Shown here: positions 11,001-21,360 of the stretch, one piece after another
How positions within the stretch are numbered: the first letter of the stretch is position 1
How the letters are laid out: the number at the start of each line of letters is the position of its first letter
Assembly: GCF_019925205.1 (NCBI RefSeq)
Contig: NC_083562.1
Coordinates: 24,924,001 to 24,988,000 of the forward strand
DNA: 64,000 nucleotides
Direction: 5' to 3'
Source of the DNA: Metopolophium dirhodum
Taxonomy: Eukaryota; Arthropoda; Insecta; Hemiptera; Aphididae
The notes under the pieces: generated by a model
Databases searched by the model: none
What the model was told of the DNA's origin: nothing
The model's input: only the letters and a program-made list of their open reading frames with translations
Program-made: the position numbers and the translations under genes

Positions 11001-14000
11001 ACTTTTATCATGATGGAAGTGATAAAACATGATGAACTTCTATCATGACTTTTATCATTTAATAGTTCATTTTTAAGTTTATGTGACATGAACGAAAAAA
11101 AAAATAGCAAAAAGTAAGGAATTATTTTCATAAGAATGTATATATTATATTAAGTAATAATAACACTATAAAATTAATGTAATTTTGTACTTTTGGGACT
11201 TGGATCACGTAATAAAGGTAAGATGTCGATGAACCTAACCATTACCAAGTGTTCCATTGTATGAACTGTATCAGTGTCATATCATATCCTTAAGTCTTTA
11301 TATTAATTAGTGTCAAACTTTTCAAATTTTGTTATCATTAAGTGCAACCAAATTATAATAATACACCTTCATTTTTTTCAAACCAAGAGGTTGGTGATAT
11401 GTATACCTAATCATATCCAGTAAAGTAAATGGTTAGCGATCCCACTACATGAACCCGGTGGTTAGACCAATATAAATTAAGTTTCCGAAGTTATATTTTA
11501 CAGGTCCTAGAAAATTATGACCGGCATTCATAAACTAACACAATCAGTACAAAGGTTAATTAAATGTTTGAAATAGTAATGATATAGAGGCTGGTATATC
11601 GATCGAACAGTCTAGAAAACGCAAAAGGGATACAGTTAAATACTAAATTAATGACCACAAAAATAGGAACAAACTAGACTACCTAATGGGTATTGTCCAT
11701 AATTGGTCATATCAAATTTAAATTTAGTTTTATGAAATTACAAGAGGTAATTTAAATTTTATTTTATCTTGTTTTGGAAAAATATATCGAATATAATTTC
11801 TTAATTTTTGTTATTATTGTTATCATTGATAAATCATTTTGTAATTTTGCCTTTCGCCGTTTTAACTGGCATCTCATCATCCCATTATTATAGCGAACAT
11901 ATGCATTTTTTTTTATTATTATTATACGAGTATTATAGAGTATTTTATACAATCTATAGTCTATACCAGCGTTTCTTAAACTGTGTTCCGCGAACCTCAG
12001 GATTCCACGTAACTAAGTGCTTTTTTTTTAAAATTAAAAATCGATCTGTGTTAAATGTTGGTTCATTTCAAAAGATCCTCAATCGTCACAAAAGGCCATG
12101 TTGGTACATTTACCATTTGCAACCATTTATATGTGTGAAACGGGGTTCACCACCTATGTATCAACAAAAACAAAATACCGCAACAGGCTTGATGCCAAAC
12201 CTAATATGAGAATACAACTTTTATCAATAAAACCCAACATTAAGAATATTTGTAATAGTAAAAAGTAATTTCACCCATTCCATTAAAATTTAGAAATCCT
12301 GTTATTGTCTGTTATTTAAAATATTTTTTTGAATTAATCACAGAATAGTGTGTACACATTATTTAAGGCAATTATTATAATTTTTATTGCAAATAATCCT
12401 TACATAAGATAACATATTAAAATTATTGAATCAAAGTATGGGTTCTAACTTTCGAGCAATAATGACTTACTGTTGAAAGCTAAATAAAAAAAGATAAAAA
12501 ATAAAAGTAGGGGTTCCACGATAAAAGTGGACATAAAAATGGGTTCCATGAATAAAAAAGTTTAAGAAATGCTGGTCTATACATATACTGCATAATCAAT
12601 ATAGTATGTGATGAGAGAAGAATAAAATTGTGGTTGCGTGAGCAAGCAGTCGCTCATCAGTGACACTTAAATCCCCAACATTTATAAGAAAAATCACGCT
12701 ATTTCTTCTGTTTGGTCGAATTAAAGTTACAAGAAATCACAATAAAATAAAACACTGTTCTCACCAACAGCAGTAGCATTATATGAATTCCCAATCAAAA
12801 TTTCAGGAGCTGAATAAGCCAATGAACCACATGACGTTTCCAATTGTTGACCTGGACAAAATGTATTGCTAAAACTATAAGAAATATTTTTGTTAATTTC
12901 AAAATATTTAAACAATAAACAATATTATGCTGCAATTATAAAACAAACAACTCAACTTACCCAAAATCTGTAAGTTTAACAATTCCTTGTTTTTCGAAAA
13001 ATACCACATTTTCAGGTTTCAAATCTCTATGGACAACATGCAGTTTGTGACAGTATGATATTGCTCGTACAATTTGTGCAAAATATTCACAAGCCAATTG
13101 CTCAGACAATCCGCCTTCATGTCGCATAATGTAATCATATAAATCTCCACCGTCAGCTAACTCAAGTATGAGATATAATTTACTGTGTGTATCAATCACT
13201 TCATATAATCTCACAACATTAGGATGTTGCACTAGTTTCATACATCGAACCTGTTAAAAAATTTTCTTAATACTTTTGTCCATAATGTTAACCAAAATTA
13301 ATCATAAATAAACACTTATATCATTAACCTACTATACCAAATTTATTTTCTGTCACTACTTAATTAAAAAATCAAGGTATAGATGCACTAGGTTAATTGT
13401 AGGCACCTAATTATTTTTAATGATATATAAATTATTCTAATAAATTATGCATTTTTATAGCATTCATTAAAATTAAGTTATAAGTTAATTTTAAAACGAA
13501 AATTTCTAAATATATAAAATAAATTTGTTAAGGAGGAAGGTCACTCCTGTCCTTTACATACAGGGGATTCCAATAAAAGCGTAAAAATATGCTATGGTAA
13601 AAACCATTTTGATGAACTTAATTTCATCAGATTGTTTTCAAATAAAGTTTTTTGAAACTGTCACATTATACATTTTTTTTTTTAAATTCAAAATGGTATA
13701 ATAATATTTTGAAACCTCACTTTGCAAATCTATTGTACAAGAAGCAAAGTACATGATGTGACAGTTTCAAAAAACTTTATTTGAAAACAATCAGATGAAA
13801 TTAAGTTCTTCAAAATGGTTATTATAGTGTCATTTTATGCTTTTAGGATAGGTGTGACCTTCCCCCTTAAGCCATATTAACAACCATCCCAATGACCATC
13901 TGTGAACATTGAAATTATATTTTAAATGTCATTAATCATTATCATGATATATATATCATAAATTATAATGAGAATACATATTACATTTTGAATTATAAAC

Positions 14001-15381
14001 AATTAAATTAATTACCTATAAGTAGTAAACATTTTTTATAATATTATTAAAATAAATAATTGTCATAAAGAATATTAAATTCAACAAAATTGAACTTTTA
14101 GATTAGTGACTTTAATATATTTGACACTGATAAAAATGAACTACTCTGATTGATTAAAAAATATAGGCACTATTTATAAATATATTCATTAATAATTAAA
14201 TTATTATTTATTATTCATATCATACTTATTAAAAATTAAAAGTACCTGCTTATGTAATAAAGATAGCAGTTGTAACAAGATTAAAACAATCATATCTAAA
14301 GCATTTGGTAACAATATTCACACACTTAAATATTTTTTTTTAACTTATCTAGTATCTACAGAAGTTAGTACAATTAACTACATAGGTACTTGTTGAAAAC
14401 TTGTCAATAATATATCTAATGCTAAAACGATAAATACCTAATTATAATTGCAAAAGAATATTAATTTGTTACACAATAGATACTTATAACTAGTAATTCA
14501 TATTTTGTAATTCATTATCAATAAAAATATAAATTACAATACCTATCTATACAACATAGAATAAAAATTATTGAATTCACTTATCTCTGAAATCAATAAA
14601 TAATAAAATTACTTTAAATAGATAATACTTTACTTTGTGTATAAAAGAATATTAAAATGATAAATTGTTTATAATTATTGATACCTACATCAAATTTTAA
14701 ATAATTAAATACTATTTAGATACCAAAGATACATTTGTTCTAAACATCATAGGACGTTGATGTAGACAATATTTCTAGTACCTGTATAGCTAAATATATA
14801 AAATTATAATATTTTCTGATTAACAGCATAATTGTAGCAATATTTTTACAACTATGTTTAACTAATAAATAATTACTCAATAAAAAGATAGAAAGTTAAT
14901 AGAATAATAGTTAATACATAGTTGGTTCAAAAACAAAAATGTACCTAATTTAGTACCCATACTATATATTATGTCAATCATATAAGCGGTGAGCTTGACC
15001 ACATCGCAATAGTGGTTATGGTAAAACAGACGTGTCATTTTACAGACTTAAGGCGATAACAATATCAATAGCAATGTCTCGGCAAAGCACTGTATCGGGA
15101 CCATGCATACGTAAAAGAACACAATTGCAACAATCATACAACCCAATGGAACTCACCTCCTGGTAAAGATGATTACGAGAGACTTCTTCCAGCTTGTTCT
15201 TGTCAATCACCTTGACGGCTACCTGTTCACCAGTGAACACATGCCTGGCCATCTTAACGACGGCAAAGTGACCTTTACCGAGCGTCTGCTCCAAGTCGTA
15301 CATACCAGCGATGTTGCCACCATTATGCTTGGCCGGTCTGACCGTGTCCGGTTTGCCGATCACGCCGCTACTGTGTTGCAT
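8046..15381 (-). CDS. SNRK: SNF-related serine/threonine-protein kinase SNRK (728 aa)
   Basis: An AMPK-related kinase, activated in other animals by LKB1. Eight coding exons on the minus strand: 15381..15157, 13250..12961, 12874..12765, 9896..9548, 9463..9359, 9292..9172, 9109..8372, 8294..8046 (2187 nt, all phases consistent). The start is the first ATG (MQHSSG) after an in-frame TAG. Kinase features: glycine loop GKGHFAVV, Lys57 in VAVKV, HRDLKPEN (149-156), DFG (170-172), and an activation loop LETSCGSLAYSAPE with the LKB1-type Thr185. The UBA-like segment after the kinase reads NHITATYYLLAER. The C-terminal region has an acidic run (EEEDEKEDEEEDDD) and the conserved SSCSSSETSDDD motif. 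The last exon is joined by a phase-0 donor (CAG|GTGAGA); without it the frame would stop six codons later. The last exon is the least certain part. Confidence 0.93.
11967..12574. mobile_element. Non-autonomous hAT-type transposon in SNRK intron
   Basis: A 608-bp element in the 2.9-kb intron between SNRK exons 3 and 4. The ends are inverted: CAGCGTTTCTTAAACT at the left and AGTTTAAGAAATGCTG at the right (one mismatch). It is flanked by a perfect 8-bp duplication GTCTATAC (11959..11966 and 12575..12582). The 8-bp duplication and CAG-starting ends are typical of hAT elements. The long ORF across its left part has no transposase motif, so this is a deleted derivative. Confidence 0.88.
13532..13866. 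mobile_element. piggyBac-like MITE (TTAA target) in SNRK intron 1
   Basis: A fold-back element bounded by TTAA on both sides (13528..13531 and 13867..13870). The outer ends are GGAGGAAGGTCAC and its near complement. Inverted similarity runs inward for over 100 bp, including TTTTCAAATAAAGTTTTTTG on the left and its complement on the right, leaving a short centre. TTAA target sites are the hallmark of piggyBac-type elements. No ORF is present. It lies in intron 1 of SNRK. Confidence 0.82.
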
Positions 15382-15800
15382 CGTCCGTGAGATCCACAGA
15401 CACACCCCGACGACCACCACAACCACCTATCTACCGGGACAGGCGGCTCCTCAACGTTTCGGACGGAAACAATCGTGATTTGTTAGGACGTCCATCGTCG
15501 TCTCGCGAACGACCCTTCTGGCATGCCACCCCTAAAGTTAAACAACGTTCTTCTTTACGTCGGATTGACGCCGACGGTTTTGGTATCGATAGTTTTTTGT
15601 TCGTCGACACAAAAGTAATCACACGACAAACGCACAGTTACGACTACCACGGTATTATTATTTATTACCACTATAAAAGTATAAACGACAAATATTAATA
15701 ATAGTTAGTCACAGGCCACAGCCAGACGCCAGCAGCTAGTGGCAAGTGGCTGGTGCTCGGCCTCGGCGCTCGCTAGACCGCCGACACCGTCCGTGAAGAT
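15382..15800 (-). promoter_or_regulatory. SNRK 5' UTR and promoter region
   Basis: A comparatively GC- and CpG-rich block directly upstream of the SNRK start codon, standing out from the AT-rich surroundings. An in-frame TAG lies shortly before the ATG. Open frames across it in both directions show no domain and reflect base composition. No TATA box is assignable. Confidence 0.45.
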
Positions 15801-16303
15801 TCTTATGAAAATGGAATGGATGCTGATAAGAAACTGGGGGCTATCACATGCGCGCTCTCACGGCCACTCATGAAACAGGACCGAACCACAAAATAATTAT
15901 TCTGTGATCGAACCATACGACCATTAAGAAGACGTCACACCCAGGGATTTTAAATGAAATCCATAAATAATAAAGAGAAATATATCTATTATCTATGCAT
16001 CACAGCAGTAGCGTAGCCAGATATTTTGTATAGAGGGGGAGGCTAAGTCTCACAAAAAAATACAAAAAATACTACTACAATGTCTTTTATTTACACTTTT
16101 TATTTTTTTTATTAATCTTGACAAAATTCTAAGGTCAACACAGCCAATGAGGGGGGCCTTAACGCCCTTACCCATTTTTTACACCCACGATCCACGTCTT
16201 ATTATAATACAATATAAACTTGACGATAATTATCAATAGTATTTTGATACTTTACCGGACACCCTTTTTTTAAACCTATGTAGTTACTAGTCAGGTCTTA
16301 GCA

Positions 16304-16459
16304 TAGGCGCAAATAGGGGAGGGGGGCTTTAAGGGCTAAGCCCCCCTCTAAAAAAATGTCCATAGCCCCCATGCATTTCCTAGATTTTGTTTTAAGCTTA
16401 TTGAATATTATCGAAGTAAGGCTTTAGCCCCTCCAAATCCCAAACGCTATTTGCGCCTA
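16304..16459. mobile_element. Short MITE-like inverted repeat element
   Basis: Perfect 13-bp terminal inverted repeats TAGGCGCAAATAG and CTATTTGCGCCTA enclose a GC-richer core with two opposed AGCCCC-type runs. The possible target duplication is imperfect. No ORF. Confidence 0.65.
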
Positions 16460-16493
16460 GGGGTCTCAGGTGTAAACGATAGTAAAGTCAGCA

Positions 16494-16747
16494 AAGGCGC
16501 CCATCAATCAGAATCTAGTGGGAGGGGGGGGGAGACAATATCATACAAAAAAATAACTAAGAACCAACAAAATTGACTTTATTAAATAACACAAAATAAA
16601 TACAAAACATAGATAAACGATGTATTATACCTATTTGTAATATACTAATATATCATGTATTATAATATCATCAGTAAAAATAGTTTATTATTTACAACTA
16701 CAAAAAATTAAGATAATTTTACATTTGTCTAGGGAGGTGACATGTCA
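16494..16747. repeat. Direct repeat, copy 1 of 2
   Basis: Starts GGCGCCCATCAATCAGAA and ends TTTGTCTAGGGAGGTGACATG. The same segment recurs in the same orientation at 17821..18063 with scattered substitutions and small indels. Non-coding; probably a transposon fragment. Confidence 0.75.
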
Positions 16748-17820
16748 CCTCATTGCACTCCCTAATGGGTGCCCTTGAAAGTTAGAATTTGGCGGTAGGA
16801 AGTTTCGAAGTTATAGCCTAAAATGAAGTCCACGATTTTGCGCATGCACAGCGAGTCATATTATGGTATAATAGTTTACCATGTGACTCAGCATTTTATT
16901 TTAAAATATGCGGTTTTTACGCTGAATTTTTGGAGCAATTACAGATTTTTATGTCCTTGTATACCAATTTGGTTGTTTTTTTAGAGTTACACTAAATCTC
17001 AGTTTTTTGTTTGTTATATCTGACAGCTGACGCTTTTGAAAACTATATCATTAAATATAATACATTTGTACAATTGTACTGGAAAATTGATTGCTAATAA
17101 ATGTATCATTAACAAGACACTATTTACGTTGTCATCATCGATAACTTTTTATTGAGTTTTTGTTCAAGGACGAAATATTGTACTTTCAAATATGAAAAAT
17201 AAAAACATTCAACACTTTTCTTCCGCAAAAAGTAGATAGGTACTAGGTAGTAATTTATTAGCCTATTATATCTCATATTTTAGAGTAGGTACATAATTTG
17301 TAAGGCATTTGTATTTATTTATTTTATTAAATATACGGGATAAACCTTTTGATACCTAATCAAATAATTTTACTATTCCAATTAACATCAAGTTTGTTAA
17401 TTTACATATAGAAAAACAATAAAACTTATACCTATATAATTAACACATTTTAAAATTGCAGTAAAAAAATGACTAATATTATGAAAGAAATTAAAGGAAT
17501 ACATATCAATACGATATGCAGTATAATGGCACATTGTTGGGTCACATCCCTCCAATATATTAAGTTAATTTATTTATCACCATTTACACTTAAAATAGGT
17601 GTATAAAGTATAATAATAGCAGTTACAAATTTACAAGCTATTAGCCATTAGGTACGTACTTAACAGTTAACACTTAAGAGGGTGCTACACCCATAAACGT
17701 CTCCAACTTACAAAGTATGTCAACATAGAACTATTTGGACAACTGAGCTAGACAACTATATATAGTCTATAATCCCTCTGTATTAATAGTAGCATTACAA
17801 AAAATCCACAATACATAGCA

Positions 17821-18063
17821 AGGGCGCCCATCAATCAGAACATATGGAGGTGACAATATCATAAAAAAATACCTAACTATAGTTCATTTAGAACCAACCA
17901 AATTGATTTTATTAAATAACAGAAAATAAATACTCAACATAGATAAACGATGTACCTATGTTATATGTCATGTATGCTAATATAATCAGTAAAAATAGTT
18001 TATTACTTACAATAACCAAAAAATTACAATCATTTCACATTTGTCTAGGGGGGTGACATGTCC
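17821..18063. repeat. Direct repeat, copy 2 of 2
   Basis: Second copy of the segment at 16494..16747, with shared landmarks GGCGCCCATCAATCAGAA, CATAGATAAACGATGTA, AGTAAAAATAGTTTATTA and GTGACATGTC. Confidence 0.75.
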
Positions 18064-18420
18064 TAGGGACTAGAACTTTATCGGTGTCGTAATGATTTTA
18101 TTATTTGGATGACATATAAAGACAATTAAAGTTATCAATTTGAAAATATTAGTATTTTAAATTTTATTATAAAAATTATTGGTTATAGTGGGTAACCAAA
18201 AAAATAAAAACGCTATGACTCAGATATAGTTATTTTCTGTGGCGTTGTAGAATTTTGGTAATTCTACTACATCCAAATACACAGGGAGTACTTATATAGT
18301 TGTCCGGCTCAAAACAGTTTTCTCTATAGTTCTAACTTCTAAGTTGTACATATTTTGTAAGACGTAGACAACACAATACACATGCCGGAGTAATTTGAAG
18401 GCGTCCTCTTAGGATAAAAT

Positions 18421-18448
18421 CACGGACTAAGATATATCTTAGTCCGTG
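18421..18448. mobile_element. 28-bp perfect palindromic miniature transposon (CACGG family)
   Basis: The whole element is CACGGACTAAGATA followed directly by its reverse complement. It is flanked by the perfect 8-bp direct repeat GATAAAAT (18413..18420 and 18449..18456). The 8-bp duplication shows it was inserted by a transposase that makes hAT-sized staggered cuts. The element is essentially two terminal repeats with no interior. Confidence 0.85.
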
Positions 18449-21360
18449 GATAAAATGGTATAATTATTGTAACATGCACTATGTACAATTGTCAATACTA
18501 AATTGAGGAGGTGTGTATCAATGTATATAAATATACATACCGATTACCGATGTACCTAATCTTATTATCCTATAATGGATAATAAATGCCAATCATAAAT
18601 GAAATCATATGTGGCAATTGAGTGGTGAGGTATAGCCCCCCTAAAAAATATACTTATAACTAACTTTAAAATTAAAATATATCAAAAAGCCTATGTGATG
18701 CCTAGATACTAATCTTACCTTAAAATTATTATTTTGTAAGGGGTCAATTCACTCTAATGTTTACACTAACTGAGCTAAACGTGATCTGCTGAGTGTAACA
18801 TATGCTATGTAACGCACTTGTGAGACGGAGACAACAAATATATCCGTGTAGGTGTACTGTAGTGTACTCATAATACTCTTCCCAGATGTGTTGATTCAAA
18901 TATTCAATAGACATAACAAACTACATAAGTTATTTATAATAATACAGCATATTTCGTTATCCGGATAAACAATATTTTATTGACATTTATAGAAAAAAAA
19001 AATTTAATTAATCAAATACAATGCAAGTGAGGACAGTATAACCAAGTTGTTTACCAAACAATTTTAATACATTTTAATTTTTTTTCTCTGATTATTTTAA
19101 AAAGTATACTGAGCATTTTCAATTTCGACCGTCTAAAAGTACAAACTAGATCCAATTTGCTTCCAAAAACATACTTTTGGCATCTAAGTTTATGATCCGA
19201 GTATTTTTTTTCTACCAGAAAAGTTGAGGAGTTACAAAAATTTAAAATACCTCAAATAAACGTCTGAAGTTATTAGACTGGACAAAATAAAATTGTAACT
19301 AATTTTCAAGCCCCCCTCTCCATTGAAAAATCTTGCGTACGCAACTGCAATATAACAACTGTTTACAAAAAAAAACAACTGGAACAACCCAACTGCAGCC
19401 TCGAAGGCTATAAAAGTTATTTTAGATACATTTTCGGAATTTATTGTGTAACGACATACATGTCAATAGATGCTATTGGATAGAAGTTCCAGAACACTTA
19501 GTAATTTATTTATTTTATAAAACAAGAAAAGTAATTAGTATTAAAAATAGTATTTAAATTAAGAACATTGAAGTAACTTGTTTTATTTATTATGTTAAAT
19601 TTAGATGAGTATAAACTTACAAATTTTTTAATTTAGTCATAAGTTCCTTTAAAGTTATTTTATTTAAAATAAAAATTGTAACATAAGTCTCTTGTTTGGT
19701 AGTTTTAAAACTTGTACCCACCTGGGCCTCAGTCCGCTCTTTAATTTAATTACTATAATAAACTGTCTTATTTCGTGTTAAAAGCATTGTGATTTTATAT
19801 CACAAAACCAATAATTAAAAAAATTTAATAAAATATCTAAAAAAATGAGAGTATTCAATTGTTGATGATTTATCTACCAATCATCTGGTATATTTTATTT
19901 TATGTTGTCCGTTATTTCTATATTACATTATCATTGCGTTTTTAACAGTTTTTTTTTTATCTATTACCAATACGCTATACCTTAGCAAAAACATGTTCAA
20001 ACGCTTATAAAAATTTACTGTGGATATACGCCCAACTTTGTCTTTAATTTATACTGTAACAATTTACTAGGAATGTTGTATTACATTTTCTTAACCTGTA
20101 TTGCCAGAATGGAATGTCATTAAACAGATTACATTTGTTGAAATATTACTATACACAGTTGGTTAATAGTTAACATTTAGAGCAGTCCCCAAAACATTCA
20201 ATTTTTCGTACTACACAGATAGTCCCAAATTGGTCAAATTTAAATTATTTCAAAAGATAAATACTAGTATACTATATACCACCGTTCACTACAAAGCCGA
20301 TAATAAAAAAAATAGCTAGTCTCAATAACAATAACAAGGTATGAGGTAAGAGTATGAGACATAACATAGATTGCAGTTTGGTACAGAATACTACGTGTAA
20401 CTCCTTATAACAACTCCGTTTGGCTGTAATATATTATATTGTTATAGTTGTATAAAAGTTATATGGACATATTTAAGTTCTTAAATTATAGAACTAGTTG
20501 TAAGGTTTAGGACAGTTAGCACTCACTCATAATATTAGATGTAAACTGTGTTCAGTTTGATCAATAGAAGCAGATCACAACGCCTTAAATTTTTGACCAC
20601 AATATTACATACATAATGATCAACTTTAAACATTGATAACACCACCCATGTAATTAAACACAAATAATTAAAATTAATATATTTTATTAAAATATATTCA
20701 CCTTACATGAACAAATTTGATAACTAATATTACAGCAGAATATTTAGTTTAGAGAGAGACAATTATCAATTATATTTAATAAATGTAAAATATTTATGTG
20801 TTTGTAATAATATAACTTATGTTAGAAACTAGTAGTTACATAACATACAATTAATCATTGATGAAAATTCCATTTACAATGAAAAATGGATACAAACTTG
20901 TTAAAATATTAAATAATTAAAAAATATTGATAGAAAGCACTAAGCTAATACTCATGTAAATTACAATTGATAAGTTCACTAAGTTGTTTATATTACTACT
21001 CTTTAGGAATTGTAATTTATAAAAGTAAGAAACCTAATGAGTAATTTACTTAATCTTTATAAATTATTTACTTACACACGTTAGAAATATTATATTATTT
21101 CTTAAACTACGGAAACACCAAAAAACAAAGTTTCTTAGCTAAAGGATTTAAAAATAAAAAAAAGAAATGAATAGAAAACTCATTTAATATTAGTTAATTC
21201 CAATGTCAAATCTCTAAAATACAATTTATGAAATTGTACGGATGGAATAAGGAGGAATGAACAATCATACTTTACAACACAAATCAAACAAAATCGTATC
21301 CAACCAGAAGTCAAGTTTGAAAAATTGATCATTTCAATACACACTGAATACTGTTTACAC

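Larger units (their letters stand above)
15801..21360. other. Repeat-rich intergenic region without genes
   Basis: About 5.5 kb with no credible coding exon. It holds a MITE-like inverted pair (16304..16459), a 245-bp direct duplication (16494..16747 and 17821..18063), and a miniature palindromic transposon at 18421..18448. The ends at about 16011 (GCAGTAGCGTAGCCAGAT) and 19345 (ATCTTGCGTACGCAACTGC) are loosely inverted, so most of the left half may be one decayed composite element. The part near 20500..21360 is the 3' flank of the helicase gene. Confidence 0.5.

Noticed and set aside
11808..12209. 133-codon plus-strand ORF
   Set aside because: It spans the left boundary and interior of the hAT element and has no transposase motif.
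15387..15698. 103-codon ORF upstream of SNRK
   Set aside because: It lies in the GC-rich SNRK promoter/5' UTR, with no domain, and overlaps the first coding exon only marginally.
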